In this document: positions 53,607-62,815 of the stretch, piece after piece
How positions within the stretch are numbered: the first letter of the stretch is position 1
Layout of the letters: each line of letters starts with the position of its first letter
NCBI RefSeq assembly: GCF_043099315.1
Contig: NZ_CP170746.1
Length of the DNA stretch: 64,000 nt
Reading direction: 5' to 3' (one strand)
Source of the DNA: Chlorogloeopsis fritschii
GTDB taxonomy: Bacteria > Cyanobacteriota > Cyanobacteriia > Cyanobacteriales > Nostocaceae
Notes under the pieces: generated by a model
Told to the model about the DNA's origin: nothing
The model's database searches: none
Seen by the model: only the letters and a program-made list of their open reading frames with translations
Translations under genes and position numbers: made by a program

Positions 53607-55687
53607 ATGGATTATCAAACAAAAACAGATGTTTTTATTAACGACTTGGAACGAGTTGTTAAAGTAAGACAAGAAGTAGCGATCGCACTAGAAGAAATTG
53701 CACAAACAATTGATAAAGCGGAATTAGCTGGAGAGGCAGGCTCTGGTAAATTAAGTTTAGAGCGTGATATTGAAGATATTAAGGTAGTCAGCAAAAATCT
53801 CCGCCAAGGCGTCTTTCGCCTATTAGTTTTAGGAGATATGAAACGGGGTAAAAGTACATTTCTCAATGCTTTAATCGGTGAAAAAATCTTACCGAGTGAT
53901 GTTAATCCTTGTACTGCGGTATTAACAGTTTTACGTTACGGCGCTGAAAAAAAAGTTACAGTACATTTTAATGATGGCAAAAGTCCGCAGAATTTAGATT
54001 TTGATGAATTTAAACATCAATATACAATTGATCCAGCAGAGGCGAAGAAACTAGAGCAACAAAATAAGCAGGCATTTCCTGATGTCAGTCATGCTGTAGT
54101 CGAGTATCCTTTACCATTGCTGGAAAAAGGAATTGAAATTGTCGATAGTCCAGGATTAAATGATACAGAGGCGCGTAACGAATTATCCTTGGGTTATATC
54201 AATAATTGTCACGCAATTCTATTTGTGCTGAGAGCCTCTCAGCCTTGTACATTAGGTGAGCGGCGCTATCTGGAAAATTATATTAGAGGTAGGGGGCTGT
54301 CGGTTTTCTTCTTAATCAACGCTTGGGATCAGGTACGCGAAGCCTTAATCGATCCAGATGATGAAGAAGAGCTAAAAGAAGCTGAGGAGAGACTGCGGCA
54401 AGTTTTTCAAGCAAATTTGGCTGAATATTGTATTGTAGACGGACAAGATATTTACGATGAGCGCGTGTTTGAAATCTCTTCCATTCAAGCGCTACGGCGA
54501 CGGTTGAAAGATGCTCAAGCTTCCCTAGAGGGAACTGGCTTTCCTGAATTTATGAAAGCACTCAATACCTTTCTTACCAGAGAAAGAGCGATCGCCGAAT
54601 TGCGACAAGTACGAACATTAGCAAGACAAGCGTGTGATCGCACTCGTGAAGCAATTCAAAGACGGATACCATTACTTGAGCAAGATGTTAACCAATTGCG
54701 AGAACGTATTAATTCTGTAGAGCCAGAATTTACCAAACTCAGAGGTATCCACGAGCAATTCCAGCAAGAAATCAGAAATACTAGGGATGCTCAAGCAAAA
54801 GCGATCGCTGACTCATTCAAAACTTATATTTTAAACTTGGGCAATACTTTTGAAAGTGATTTTCTCCGCTATCAACCGGAATTAAATTTATTTGATTTTC
54901 TCAGCAGTGGTAAACGAGAAGCATTTAACGCCGCCCTGCAAAAAGCTTTTGAACAATATATTGCCGATAAATTAGCTGATTGGACTTTAACCGCCGAAAA
55001 AGAAATCAGTGCAGCATTTGTACAACTATCGAGAAGTGCTGCACAATATGGTGCTTCTTACAGTCAAGTAACAGACCGCATTACAGAAAAATTAACAGGA
55101 GAAAAAATCAAAGTCAATCCCGCCACTACTACAGAAGAAGATAACTCTCCAGGGTGGGCAAAATGGGCAATGGGTTTGTTATCATTCACAGGAGGAAATT
55201 TAGCTGGTTTTGCAATGGCTGGGGTAGGATTCGATTGGAAAAATATTCTGTTAAATTACTTTACTGTCATTGGGATCGGCGGAATAATTACGGCAATCAC
55301 AGGTGTTTTTCTTGGCCAATTGGATTTGCTCTACTAGGTTTAGGTGTAGGATTTTTACAAGCAGATCAAGCGCGAAAAGAATTAGTGAAAAAGGCAAAGA
55401 AAGAGTTAGTAAAATATTTACCCCAAGTAGCAAACGAGCAATGGCATACTGTATACAATGCAGTTAAAGAGTGCTTTGACTCTTACGAAAGAGAAGTTAG
55501 CAAGAGAATTAACGAAGATATTGCTGCTCGTAAATCTGAATTAAATAATTTGCTCCAGCAAAAAGAAACTCGCGAGATTAATCGCGATACTGAATTAAAG
55601 CGATTGAAGATTCTAGAAGAAGATGTTGTAACCAAATTACAGAAAGTTGAATATGCATATAGCAATTTATTAACTTACTACAGCTAG
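53607..55687 (+). pseudogene. bdlP: bacterial dynamin-like protein (BDLP), single-base frameshift near 55315
   Basis: Read through the frameshift this gives a 693-residue protein, the length of Nostoc punctiforme BDLP1, with P-loop GDMKRGKS (76-83), NPCTAVLTV, DSPGLND and NAWD (GTPase) plus long helical trunk segments. The paddle GLLSFTGGNLAGFAMAGVGF and FTVIGIGGIITAITGVFLG is membrane-active. At 55314-55316 the frame CTT-GGC-CAA should read G-PIGFALLGLGVG; one base is missing, so translation stops at 55337 and the paddle end and trunk (PIGFALLG to 55687) are lost. Start set at ATG 53607. Either a real mutation or a sequencing error. BDLP assembles helically on membranes. Confidence 0.88.
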
Positions 55688-56190
55688 CAATTTTGTAGGG
55701 TGGGCACTACCTAAATTTTCTCAAACCCTTATTTGTACGTTTGAGACAGTGCCCACCTTACGGTTATTCAGCAATTTTGTAGGGTGGGCACTACCTAAAT
55801 TTTCTCAAAACCTTATTTGTACGTTTGAGACAGTGCACACCTTACGGTTATTCAGCAATTTTGTAGGGTGGGCACTACCTAAATTTTCTCAAAACCTTAT
55901 TTGTACGTTTGAGACAGTGCACACCTTACGGTTATTCAGCAATTTTGTAGGGTGGGCACTACCTAAATTTTCTCAAACCCTTATTTGTACGTTTGAGACA
56001 GTGCCCACCTTACGGTTATTCAGCAATTTTGTAGGGTGGGCACTACCTAAATTTTCTCAAACCCTTATTTGTACGTTTGAGACAGTGCCCACCTTACGGT
56101 TATTCAGCAATTTTGTAGGGTGGGCACTACCTAAATTTTCTCAAACCCTTATTTGTGCGTTTGAGACAGTGCCCACCTTACGGTTATTAA
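55687..56190. repeat. six tandem 84-bp palindromic repeats
   Basis: The unit begins at 55687, 55771, 55855, 55939, 56023 and 56107, exactly 84 bases apart. Each contains GTAGGGTGGGCACT inverted as AGTGCCCACCTTAC (13 of 14) and an inner pair TCTCAAAC/GTTTGAGA, so each unit can fold into one long hairpin. Units 2 and 3 share changes (AAAACC, GCACACC). Because 84 is divisible by three, a 150-codon frame (55749-56201) spans it; this is a translated repeat, not a gene. Single copies occur at 34467 and 34661 (inverted). It lies between the two dynamin-like genes. Confidence 0.9.
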
Positions 56191-56261
56191 GAATGATGTA
56201 AGCTCTCAAATATTAAATAATAATCAAATTAAATCTGCTCAAGAAAATAAATATAGAAAAT

Positions 56262-58505
56262 ATGCAGCAGGATAATCAAAACTACAAGCAGCTTGCAGAT
56301 ACTCTCAAATCTGCATTTACATTGCTAAATATAGATTCAAAATCGGCGCTGTACAGAGATATTATTACCATTTGTAATTATCTCACTAATCCCTACTTTC
56401 GGATTGCAGTATTTGGCCCCTTTAATCATGGTAAGTCAACTTTACTTAACGCCATCTTGGGAAATCGCGCCTTACCAATTGATTTAATTCCTACTACAGG
56501 TGCTGCTATTACTGTTAAGTATGGTACTGATTTACGCACGCGAATTACTTTAGTAGATAATACGGAAATTTACCGCAGTGGCACAGAAATTTTAAAGCAG
56601 TTTGCCATTTTAGATGGCGACAGGCGGATGCGAAGTGATGTTGCTTCTGTAGAAGTTTTCTGTCCCCACCCTTTTTTAGATAGGGGTGTAGAATTTCTCG
56701 ATTTACCCGGAACTAATGATAGAGAAGAACAAGATAATTTAGTCAGAGAACAACTGTTAGGTGCTGACTTAGTAGTGCAGTTGTTGGATGCACGTAAGTT
56801 AATGACTTTAGGTGAACGGGAAAACTTACGAGATTGGCTTTTGGATCGTGGTATTAAAACGGTTATTTTTGTTGTTAATTTCTTGAATTTACTTGAACCA
56901 GAAGAGCAAAAAGAAGTTCAAAATCGTCTGCGGTTTGTTGCTGAAAGTTTTCGATCTGACTTACCACCAGGTTTTAGTAACTTATATCGTGTTGATGCTT
57001 TACCTGCTTTAAGAGCTAGACTTAAAGGTGATGTGGCAGCAGCGAATACTAGCGGTTTAGTGGCTTTTGAAACAGCCTTGCAAAATATTGTCGAAATTCT
57101 CCAACAAAATCGGAATGATTTGCGTCTGCCTAGAGTGCAAGCGATCGCAACCCAAATTCAAACATCATTACAAGCAAAAATTGCTCCTTTGCGAAGTGAA
57201 ATTAAAGCATTTGCAGAAGAGAATCATGCCAAAAATGAAATTAAGCAACGTGCTGTAGAGCTAATCAAACAAGGATTTAACACTAGTGTTGTCAAGTTGC
57301 GTGATTGGCTGAATATAACAAATTTACGAGATAAATATCAAGCTGATGCTGCCGTTGCCTTGGCAACAAATAATTTTAAAAATTGGGAGATAAATACTTT
57401 TAACAAAGATTTTACTGAATTAAAAGCTGCTATTTTAAAATGGTTAGAACAAGCATATAATTTTTTTCAAGAAGCAAGACCAGAAGATTTATTAATTCCC
57501 TTTCCCAAAGAGCCACAAGTTAACTTACCACCCAAACCAAGTGATTCTGACGATTTAAGCGATCCTAGTTCTATTGCAGTTGGTGGTGGTATTGGTTGGT
57601 TATTAGGTGGCCCGGTTGGGGCTGCTGTTGTTGGAAGTATTGCTTATTTAGTCAACAAGAATTTACAAAAACAAGATGAAAAAGTAACTCAATATTCGTA
57701 TCATCAACAAGTAGCAAAAATTTGTGTAGATGCCATTGATGATTATTTAAATATCTTTAGTAGTCAAGGATTATCAATATTATCTGAATATGAGAAAAAG
57801 GCGGAAAAAGTTATTAAATTTACAGTAATTAATGAAACACTAGAATTTACTAAAAAACGTGAAGACTTGCAAAAATGGCAAAATATTTTAAATCAATTAA
57901 ACCGAGAATTAGAAAAAACTTTAGGAATTTCTATTCCTCATGAATTGGATATAGAAAAAGAAACACCTCAGTCTGTGTATCGTTTTTCAGGCAAAGGAGT
58001 AAAAGAAGATGTGGGAATGCACCGACAAAAGGATGCGTCAGCGAAAGAACATAGTTATACAGCGACAAGAGATACAGTAAAAGAAGAAAAGCAGACAGAG
58101 GTAAAAGCAGATAAAAGTGATTTCTCCGCGTCTTCACCTCCTCCCAGAAAAGAAGATTTAGAGGCAAAATTTCGGGCTTGGGAACTTGATGAAGAAATAG
58201 CGCAAATGAAAGCACAAATGCGTTCACCTGAGTTTAAAACTGGTAAGCAGCAAAATACAAATCAAAATCAGCAAGCACCTAATCAAGCTAAAAACCAGGC
58301 GGAAAAAGACAAAATTGCTCGCGCGTACACTATCTTAGGATTACAATCGGGTGCTTCATTAACCGAGATTAAGCAAGCTTATAAAAATTTGGTGAAAAAA
58401 TGGCATCCAGATTTATTTATGGATAAGCCCCAACTGCTACAACAAGCACAAGAAAAAATGCGACTAATTAATGAAGCTTACACGATACTAAATAAATCAA
58501 TATAA
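56262..58505 (+). CDS. dynamin-like GTPase fused to a C-terminal J-domain
   Basis: A 747-residue protein. The GTPase has P-loop GPFNHGKST (52-60), IPTTGAAITV, FLDLPGTND and a FVVNFLN segment in the G4 position. Helical trunk regions lie around 290-430 and 470-560, with a membrane-like paddle (SSIAVGGGIGWLLGGPVGAA, about 437-467). After a disordered, charged linker (560-675) comes a J-domain (YTILGLQSGASLTEIKQAYK, then WHPD at about residue 714-717, the DnaK-stimulating HPD motif). G4 lacks a clear NKxD. The fusion suggests recruitment of Hsp70 to disassemble or recycle the GTPase polymer (inference). It follows the BDLP gene and repeat array. Confidence 0.88.
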   Translation: MQQDNQNYKQLADTLKSAFTLLNIDSKSALYRDIITICNYLTNPYFRIAVFGPFNHGKSTLLNAILGNRALPIDLIPTTGAAITVKYGTDLRTRITLVDNTEIYRSGTEILKQFAILDGDRRMRSDVASVEVFCPHPFLDRGVEFLDLPGTNDREEQDNLVREQLLGADLVVQLLDARKLMTLGERENLRDWLLDRGIKTVIFVVNFLNLLEPEEQKEVQNRLRFVAESFRSDLPPGFSNLYRVDALPALRARLKGDVAAANTSGLVAFETALQNIVEILQQNRNDLRLPRVQAIATQIQTSLQAKIAPLRSEIKAFAEENHAKNEIKQRAVELIKQGFNTSVVKLRDWLNITNLRDKYQADAAVALATNNFKNWEINTFNKDFTELKAAILKWLEQAYNFFQEARPEDLLIPFPKEPQVNLPPKPSDSDDLSDPSSIAVGGGIGWLLGGPVGAAVVGSIAYLVNKNLQKQDEKVTQYSYHQQVAKICVDAIDDYLNIFSSQGLSILSEYEKKAEKVIKFTVINETLEFTKKREDLQKWQNILNQLNRELEKTLGISIPHELDIEKETPQSVYRFSGKGVKEDVGMHRQKDASAKEHSYTATRDTVKEEKQTEVKADKSDFSASSPPPRKEDLEAKFRAWELDEEIAQMKAQMRSPEFKTGKQQNTNQNQQAPNQAKNQAEKDKIARAYTILGLQSGASLTEIKQAYKNLVKKWHPDLFMDKPQLLQQAQEKMRLINEAYTILNKSI

Positions 58506-58531
58506 ATAGACTAAAGACATAGATAAAAAAA

Positions 58532-58566
58532 TAGATCCCCGACTTCTCTAAGAAGTCGGGGATCTA
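58532..58566 (-). terminator. 16-bp stem hairpin between convergent genes
   Basis: TAGATCCCCGACTTCT (58532-58547) and AGAAGTCGGGGATCTA (58551-58566) pair perfectly around CTA. On the minus strand the stem is followed by TTTTTTTATC, so it terminates the Uma2 gene (58618) and may stop the dynamin gene as well. CCCCGACTTCT-type hairpins recur in many cyanobacterial genomes. Confidence 0.8.
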
Positions 58567-58617
58567 CCAAAACATTATTATAAAATTCCGATCGCATATT
58601 TAAAAATATTCACTAAA

Positions 58618-59202
58618 CTACCAAATCTTACTCATATTAAGAACAAAACCAGGCAAAGCTGGATCGCCGCTGACACTATCAGGATTATCTAAACATTCCT
58701 CTGACATTCCCGGACGATAAATATAAACTTGGCGATTTTTCCGATCAATCAACCATCCTAACTGGATTCCTGGTTCCCTCATATATTCGTCCATTTTTTC
58801 TTGTAATGGCTTGAGGTTATCAGTAGGCGATCGCAGTTCTATCACAAAATCTGGACAGATGGGGGCAAATTTTTCCTGCTGTTCTCGTGAAAGAGCATTC
58901 CACCGTTCTAATTTAATCCAGGAAGCATCAGGAGAACGTTCTGCACCCGTTGATAGTGTAAATCCCGTGCTGGAGTCAAAACAGATACCTGTGCCATCTT
59001 GTTCTGCCCAAATTCCTAGCTGTAAAGCAACGTTAAAGTTACGATTACCTGTTTCTGAACCAGTGGGTGGCATAATTGATATTTCTCCATATTTATTCCT
59101 CTCAATGCGTAAGTCGCGGTTAATCTGACAGAACTCAAAAAATTCTTCGTCTGTCATTTGCATTGATGGCGGAATTCGCAAAACAATAGGAGACGAAAGC
59201 AT
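58618..59202 (-). CDS. Uma2/DUF820-family putative restriction endonuclease-like protein
   Basis: A 194-residue protein starting MLSSPIVLRIPPSMQMTDEE (ATG 59202; 12 codons upstream are not family-like). Uma2 residues are visible: TDEEFFEFCQINRDLRIERN, GEISIMPPTGSETGNRNF, PDASWIKLERW, and the nuclease core CPDFVIELRSPTDNLKPLQEK with D..E.RS plus K. A PD-(D/E)XK fold is known for the family, and biochemical activity is largely unproven. It is a multi-copy family in cyanobacteria. Confidence 0.9.
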   Translation of the reverse strand: MLSSPIVLRIPPSMQMTDEEFFEFCQINRDLRIERNKYGEISIMPPTGSETGNRNFNVALQLGIWAEQDGTGICFDSSTGFTLSTGAERSPDASWIKLERWNALSREQQEKFAPICPDFVIELRSPTDNLKPLQEKMDEYMREPGIQLGWLIDRKNRQVYIYRPGMSEECLDNPDSVSGDPALPGFVLNMSKIW

Positions 59203-59253
59203 AATATCTACACGGCTGACTTTTCTTTTTATTCTCACCTACAGATGCGAAAA

Positions 59254-59270
59254 GGTGGGCAATGCCCACC
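59254..59270. repeat. short GGTGGGCA palindrome
   Basis: GGTGGGCA, A, TGCCCACC: a minimal copy of the GTAGGGTGGGCA repeat family seen at 34467, 34661 and 55687. It lies between the peroxiredoxin and Uma2 genes and may act as an intergenic stop or mRNA end. Confidence 0.6.
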
Positions 59271-59300
59271 CTACTGCTTGGCGTGAAATATTTTCAAGAT

Positions 59301-59940
59301 TTACTTGTTGGGTTGAGGAGTCATCCGTAAGTAAGGCTTGACTTCCTGATAACCTTTGGGGAACTTCTCCTTCAAAACTTCTGGATCTTTGAGTGAAGGG
59401 ACAATTACACAGTCATCACCATCTTTCCAGTCAGCTGGTGTTGCCACGCTGTAATTATCAGTCAGTTGCAGCGAATCAATTACGCGCAAAATTTCATCAA
59501 AGTTGCGTCCTGTGCTGGGAGGATAAGTTAAGGTGAGACGCAGTTTTTTATTGGGATCGATAATAAATACAGTCCGCACTGTAACACTGGCGTTGGCATT
59601 GGGGTGGATCATGTCGTAAAGATCGGAAACTTTACGATCGGGATCTGCCAAAATCGGATAGTTAAGTTTGGTACTCTGGGTTTCTTCGATATCGCCAACC
59701 CATCCTGTATGGGATTCAACGTCATCAACGCTGAGGGCAATTACTTTAACATTGCGCTTGTCAAATTCTGGCTTGAGTTTGGCAACCGTGCCTAATTCAG
59801 TGGTGCAAACTGGGGTGTAGTCTGCGGGGTGGGAGAACAGCACTACCCAGTCTGTCGCCTGCCCAATCGTAAAAATTGATATCGCCATCTGTGGAGGCTT
59901 GAGTAAAATTCGGTACTGTATCACCGAGATGGAGAGCCAT
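59301..59940 (-). pseudogene. 1-Cys peroxiredoxin (Prx6-type), one-base frameshift near the N-terminus
   Basis: The C-terminal 195 codons encode a Prx6-type peroxiredoxin with the peroxidatic Cys in PADYTPVCTTELG and the resolving region YPPSTGRNFDEILRVIDSLQ. The natural start is ATG 59940 (MALHLGDTVPNFTQAST), but after IN-FYDWAGD the frame is off by one: GACAGACTGG (about 59847-59856) has one base more than needed for D-S-W-V-V-L-F. The whole region is 640 bases, one over 213 codons, so the intact protein would be 212 residues. A truncated start at 59924 restores the later frame but loses the strand. Either mutation or sequence error. Confidence 0.82.
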
Positions 59941-60235
59941 GTTACTTCCCTGTAAATAAGTCAAGATATGGGTGTTCTAATTTGCATGATGACACAAAAC
60001 ACCGATTCTCCGATAGGACTATTGTAGTTCGCAACAAAATTTTAGGTTCTGAAATTCAAATTCAGCCCAAAATCGAATTCACAGTGATCAGAGTTGTCAG
60101 CTTTTGTAGTCCTTACAGGAAGAATTATATTCGGTGCTGCAGTCCAGCCATTACACACTTTACCACTTCCGAATACCGAAACTGTAGGTAAAGTTTAACG
60201 TCTATGTAAATAAATTACTTCATAGATGTGAAAAC

Positions 60236-60574
60236 ATGAATACAGGTGGATTGCTTACTTTTGTGTGTATGGTTGCAATTGCTGTATACTTGCAGTGTTT
60301 TACTGAAAGTGAGTTTCTCCTTAACCCTTTAATAGATACTCAGTTACCTTTGGGATTTACCCAAGCTAAGTTTGAGAGCATTAAACCGGGAATGACACAA
60401 GCTGAAGTTTTAAAAATTTTGCCGCCACCTGAATATTTATCGAATGATGATTCTTGGGCTTATGGAAACGATGGTGCAGCTCCTTTCGGAGATTTTGCTT
60501 GGTTTAGATTTGTAATATATTTTGATCGCGAAGGATTTGTAACTAAAACAGAACGTCAAAAATTTCACGATTAA
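60236..60574 (+). CDS. BamE/SmpA-like small envelope protein
   Basis: A 112-residue protein with one N-terminal hydrophobic segment (GLLTFVCMVAIAVYLQC). FESIKPGMTQAEVLKILPPP, DDSWAYGNDG and FRFVIYFDREGFVTKTERQK give the beta-alpha pattern of BamE/OmlA-type domains. A Cys at the end of the hydrophobic segment could be lipidated. The 5' flank has no other gene (about 295 bases), only a promoter. A role in outer-membrane or wall assembly is possible; the evidence is fold-like similarity only. Confidence 0.7.
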   Translation: MNTGGLLTFVCMVAIAVYLQCFTESEFLLNPLIDTQLPLGFTQAKFESIKPGMTQAEVLKILPPPEYLSNDDSWAYGNDGAAPFGDFAWFRFVIYFDREGFVTKTERQKFHD

Positions 60575-60586
60575 AATTCATAAGTA

Positions 60587-61762
60587 TCACCTTTGTACAA
60601 GAATATTTTTATAGGCTTCAATCATTTGACGGGCGATCGCATCCCAACTGTAATGCTGCAATGCATACTCTTTAGCGCGTAAACCTCGGCGTTGACATTC
60701 GTAGGGATTTTGCAAAGCAATGCGAAGTAACTCAGTAAGTGTCGGCACTTCTAGTTTACTCACCCACCCCGACTCACTTTCATGTACTTCTTGACAAATA
60801 TGTACCTGATCGGAAATTATCACAGGTGTTCCTGCTGCCATTGCTTCAGCAACAGCAATACCAAAATTTTCATAGTACGAAGGTAAAACGAAAATATCGG
60901 CAGCTTGCAGGAGAGCAGATTTTAATTCTCCCGTGACAAAGCCAGTTATGGTAGTGTGCGATCGCAAACAAGAATTATATATCTGTGATTTGATTTTCTC
61001 TTCATAATCTGGATCTTGGGGATTCGTGCCAGCTAAGACAAAGTGAAAATTTAATCCTGCCGCTAAAAGCTTCTCCAAAGCTGGAATTAGTAGATTTAAC
61101 CCCTTTTTTGGATCGATCCGTGACATAAACAACACCAACGGTACATCAACAGGAATACTCCACTGCTGACGTAACGTACTTTCCCCATCTTCTTGAGAGG
61201 GAATCACGCCCAAAGGAATTACCAAATCACGTGTGGCGACACCAAATCTTTCTGAAATTTTTGCTTCCTGAATACTGGTAAAGTGCATAGCCGCTGCACG
61301 AGCTATGTTTGCACTTTCTAACATCAAAGCATAAAATTTTTTTAATTGTCTTTTCTTGCGTATATCTGCCGGATCGAGAGTACCCAAAGGACGCAAAATG
61401 TAAGGAAGCTTTTGGTGACGACAAATTGCGGCAGCAACACTACTGACAGGGGAAAATAAAGCATGAATATGAGCTAAATCAAACTTGTGAGCATGAAAGT
61501 TTAACCACTTAAGTAAATCTAGAGAAAATTTATAACGACGAAATGGAGCAGAACGAAAATATATTATTTCATAGCCATCTTGTTTGATAGGAGTATTTAA
61601 AGGAACATCCAGGGATTTTTGACCGCAATCGCCATTACTATTAGTAGTAAGAATCGTAACTTCTACACCTTCTCGTGCTAAAGCAGGAGCTAATCCTAGT
61701 ACCATTTGACTAGGGCCGCCATAGATTAGGGAAATTGAAGGGACTATTTGTAGAATCCGCAT
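60587..61762 (-). CDS. family 4 glycosyltransferase
   Basis: A 391-residue GT-B enzyme. Signature segments: MRILQIVPSISLIYGGPSQM (acceptor loop), VPLVLFMSRIDPKKGLNLLI (donor domain) and ENFGIAVAEAMAAGTPVIIS (ExFG..xxE motif). No other transferase gene is adjacent. The start overlaps the end of the truncated integrase gene by 19 bases, so part of the upstream region was rearranged. Sugar and acceptor unknown. Confidence 0.92.
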   Translation of the reverse strand: MRILQIVPSISLIYGGPSQMVLGLAPALAREGVEVTILTTNSNGDCGQKSLDVPLNTPIKQDGYEIIYFRSAPFRRYKFSLDLLKWLNFHAHKFDLAHIHALFSPVSSVAAAICRHQKLPYILRPLGTLDPADIRKKRQLKKFYALMLESANIARAAAMHFTSIQEAKISERFGVATRDLVIPLGVIPSQEDGESTLRQQWSIPVDVPLVLFMSRIDPKKGLNLLIPALEKLLAAGLNFHFVLAGTNPQDPDYEEKIKSQIYNSCLRSHTTITGFVTGELKSALLQAADIFVLPSYYENFGIAVAEAMAAGTPVIISDQVHICQEVHESESGWVSKLEVPTLTELLRIALQNPYECQRRGLRAKEYALQHYSWDAIARQMIEAYKNILVQR

Positions 61763-62256
61763 ATTTTTTGAATATGAAGTGGATAGTTAGATGTCAGGGT
61801 AAGCTCATCTAATTTGGTATACAGCAAACTTGACATACCAAAGAAAATGACCATAAGCAATGGTAATTTAATTAAAAGTTGATGTACGCCAGACAATTGT
61901 TTGATAATCGCAAAAACTTCATCTTTTGTCAGGACAGTTGGTAAATATTTAGATTTCTTTGCACGTACCGCATCTACTTTTAAATCTAAATCTTGTTTTA
62001 ATACTTCTCGATATAAAAATAGAATAGCGTGAAGTGCTTGATTTTGCATTGATGCAGCTACATTTTCATTAACAGCAAGATGCATTACAAATGCTTCGAT
62101 TTCTGCACTTCCCATATCTTTAGGATGACGCTTATTCTGAAAAAGAATATAACGTCTAATCCAGTAAATATAAGTTTTCTCTGTTTGGTAAGAATAATGC
62201 TTAAGATGGATAACGTCTTGTACTTGTTCTAGCAGTTTCTTGGGACGTTGTTCCAT
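61744..62256 (-). pseudogene. truncated integron-type tyrosine recombinase (IntI-like)
   Basis: 170 codons. The first ~130 encode the N-terminal SAM-like core-binding domain of an integron/XerC-type integrase: MEQRPKKLLEQVQDVIHLKH, SYQTEKTYIYWIRRYILFQN, HPKDMGSAEIEAFVMHLAVN and NVAASMQNQALHAILFLYRE are very like IntI proteins. After QLSGVHQLLIKL the similarity ends: the usual LLYGSGLRL..E.LRLRVKD catalytic region with R-H-R-Y is absent and the tail (LLMVIFFGMSS...) is unrelated. No catalytic residues remain. It is a remnant, next to short repeats and divergent small genes. Confidence 0.85.
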
Positions 62257-62261
62257 CGGGT

Positions 62262-62391
62262 GTTATACAGAAAAATTTCGTTTAATATTCTAAATAAGGA
62301 TGTTATACGGAAAAATTCTTGATAACACCAAGAGATATACGGAAAAATTCCATATAATCCTCCCGTGAAGGGTAGTTATACGGAAAAATTC
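62262..62391. repeat. four direct repeats GTTATACGGAAAAATTC, hairpin-like
   Basis: Copies start at 62262 (GTTATACAGAAAAATTT), 62302, 62334 (GATATACGGAAAAATTC) and 62375, with spacings of 40, 32 and 41 bases. Downstream of each copy the sequence can partly pair with GTTAT (for example ATAAC after copy 2 and GTATAA after copy 4), so each is a small hairpin. Inverted or partial relatives lie at about 62425 and 62490. They are directly upstream of the truncated integrase. A regulatory or recombination-site role is possible. Confidence 0.7.
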
Positions 62392-62584
62392 GGTATAATA
62401 CCCGAATAGGGATATAAAAAAGAAGTTTTCCATATATTCAGACAGGAGGTAGCTGTAACACTTAATATATTGCGATCATGAAAAAGATTATATGGAAAGT
62501 TTCCGTTGAATAAATAGTTGGGCAGCTAATAACCTTGTGTGATTTAGGTAAAAATTGTGCGAGAGTGATGATACGAAATTACAT

Positions 62585-62815
62585 ATGAAGGAAGTTGTAA
62601 TTAGGACTGCCAGTCTAGATGACGCTCCAGCGCTCGCACATCTCATGTCGCAACTTGGATATTCAACATCTGCCGATGAAATGAAAGAAAGGCTGAAGGG
62701 CATTTTGTCTACTGCAAGCTACATGACCTTTGTTGCAGAAATTCGGGGAGAAGTGGTTGGCATGGTCGGAATGGGCATCATTGATTTCGAGGTACTCTCA
62801 TTTAATAAAAGTTGA
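62585..62815 (+). pseudogene. truncated GNAT acetyltransferase
   Basis: Start at ATG 62585: MKEVVIRTASLDDAPALAHL, MSQLGYSTSADEMKERLKGI and TFVAEIRGEVVGMVGMGI are the first half of a GNAT fold (strands 1-4). The second half, with the acetyl-CoA loop (R/QxxGxG/A), is missing; the frame ends in unrelated IDFEVLSFNKS. The stop overlaps the next ATG as TGATG. GNAT genes are common integron cassettes, fitting the decayed integron layout. Confidence 0.75.

Noticed and set aside
55687..56190. CRISPR array
   Set aside because: The units are contiguous and identical over their full length, with no unique spacers and no cas genes in the window.
55749..56201. 150-codon open frame with internal repetition
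   Set aside because: It is the translation of the 84-bp tandem repeat, open only because 84 is a multiple of three; no ribosome site and no family-like sequence.
59982..60191. 69-codon frame before the BamE-like gene
   Set aside because: Low-quality composition and no ribosome site; it lies in the promoter region between divergent genes.
62262..62391. CRISPR-like direct repeats
   Set aside because: Only four imperfect 17-mers with spacers of 15-24 bases, AT-rich and without leader or cas genes.
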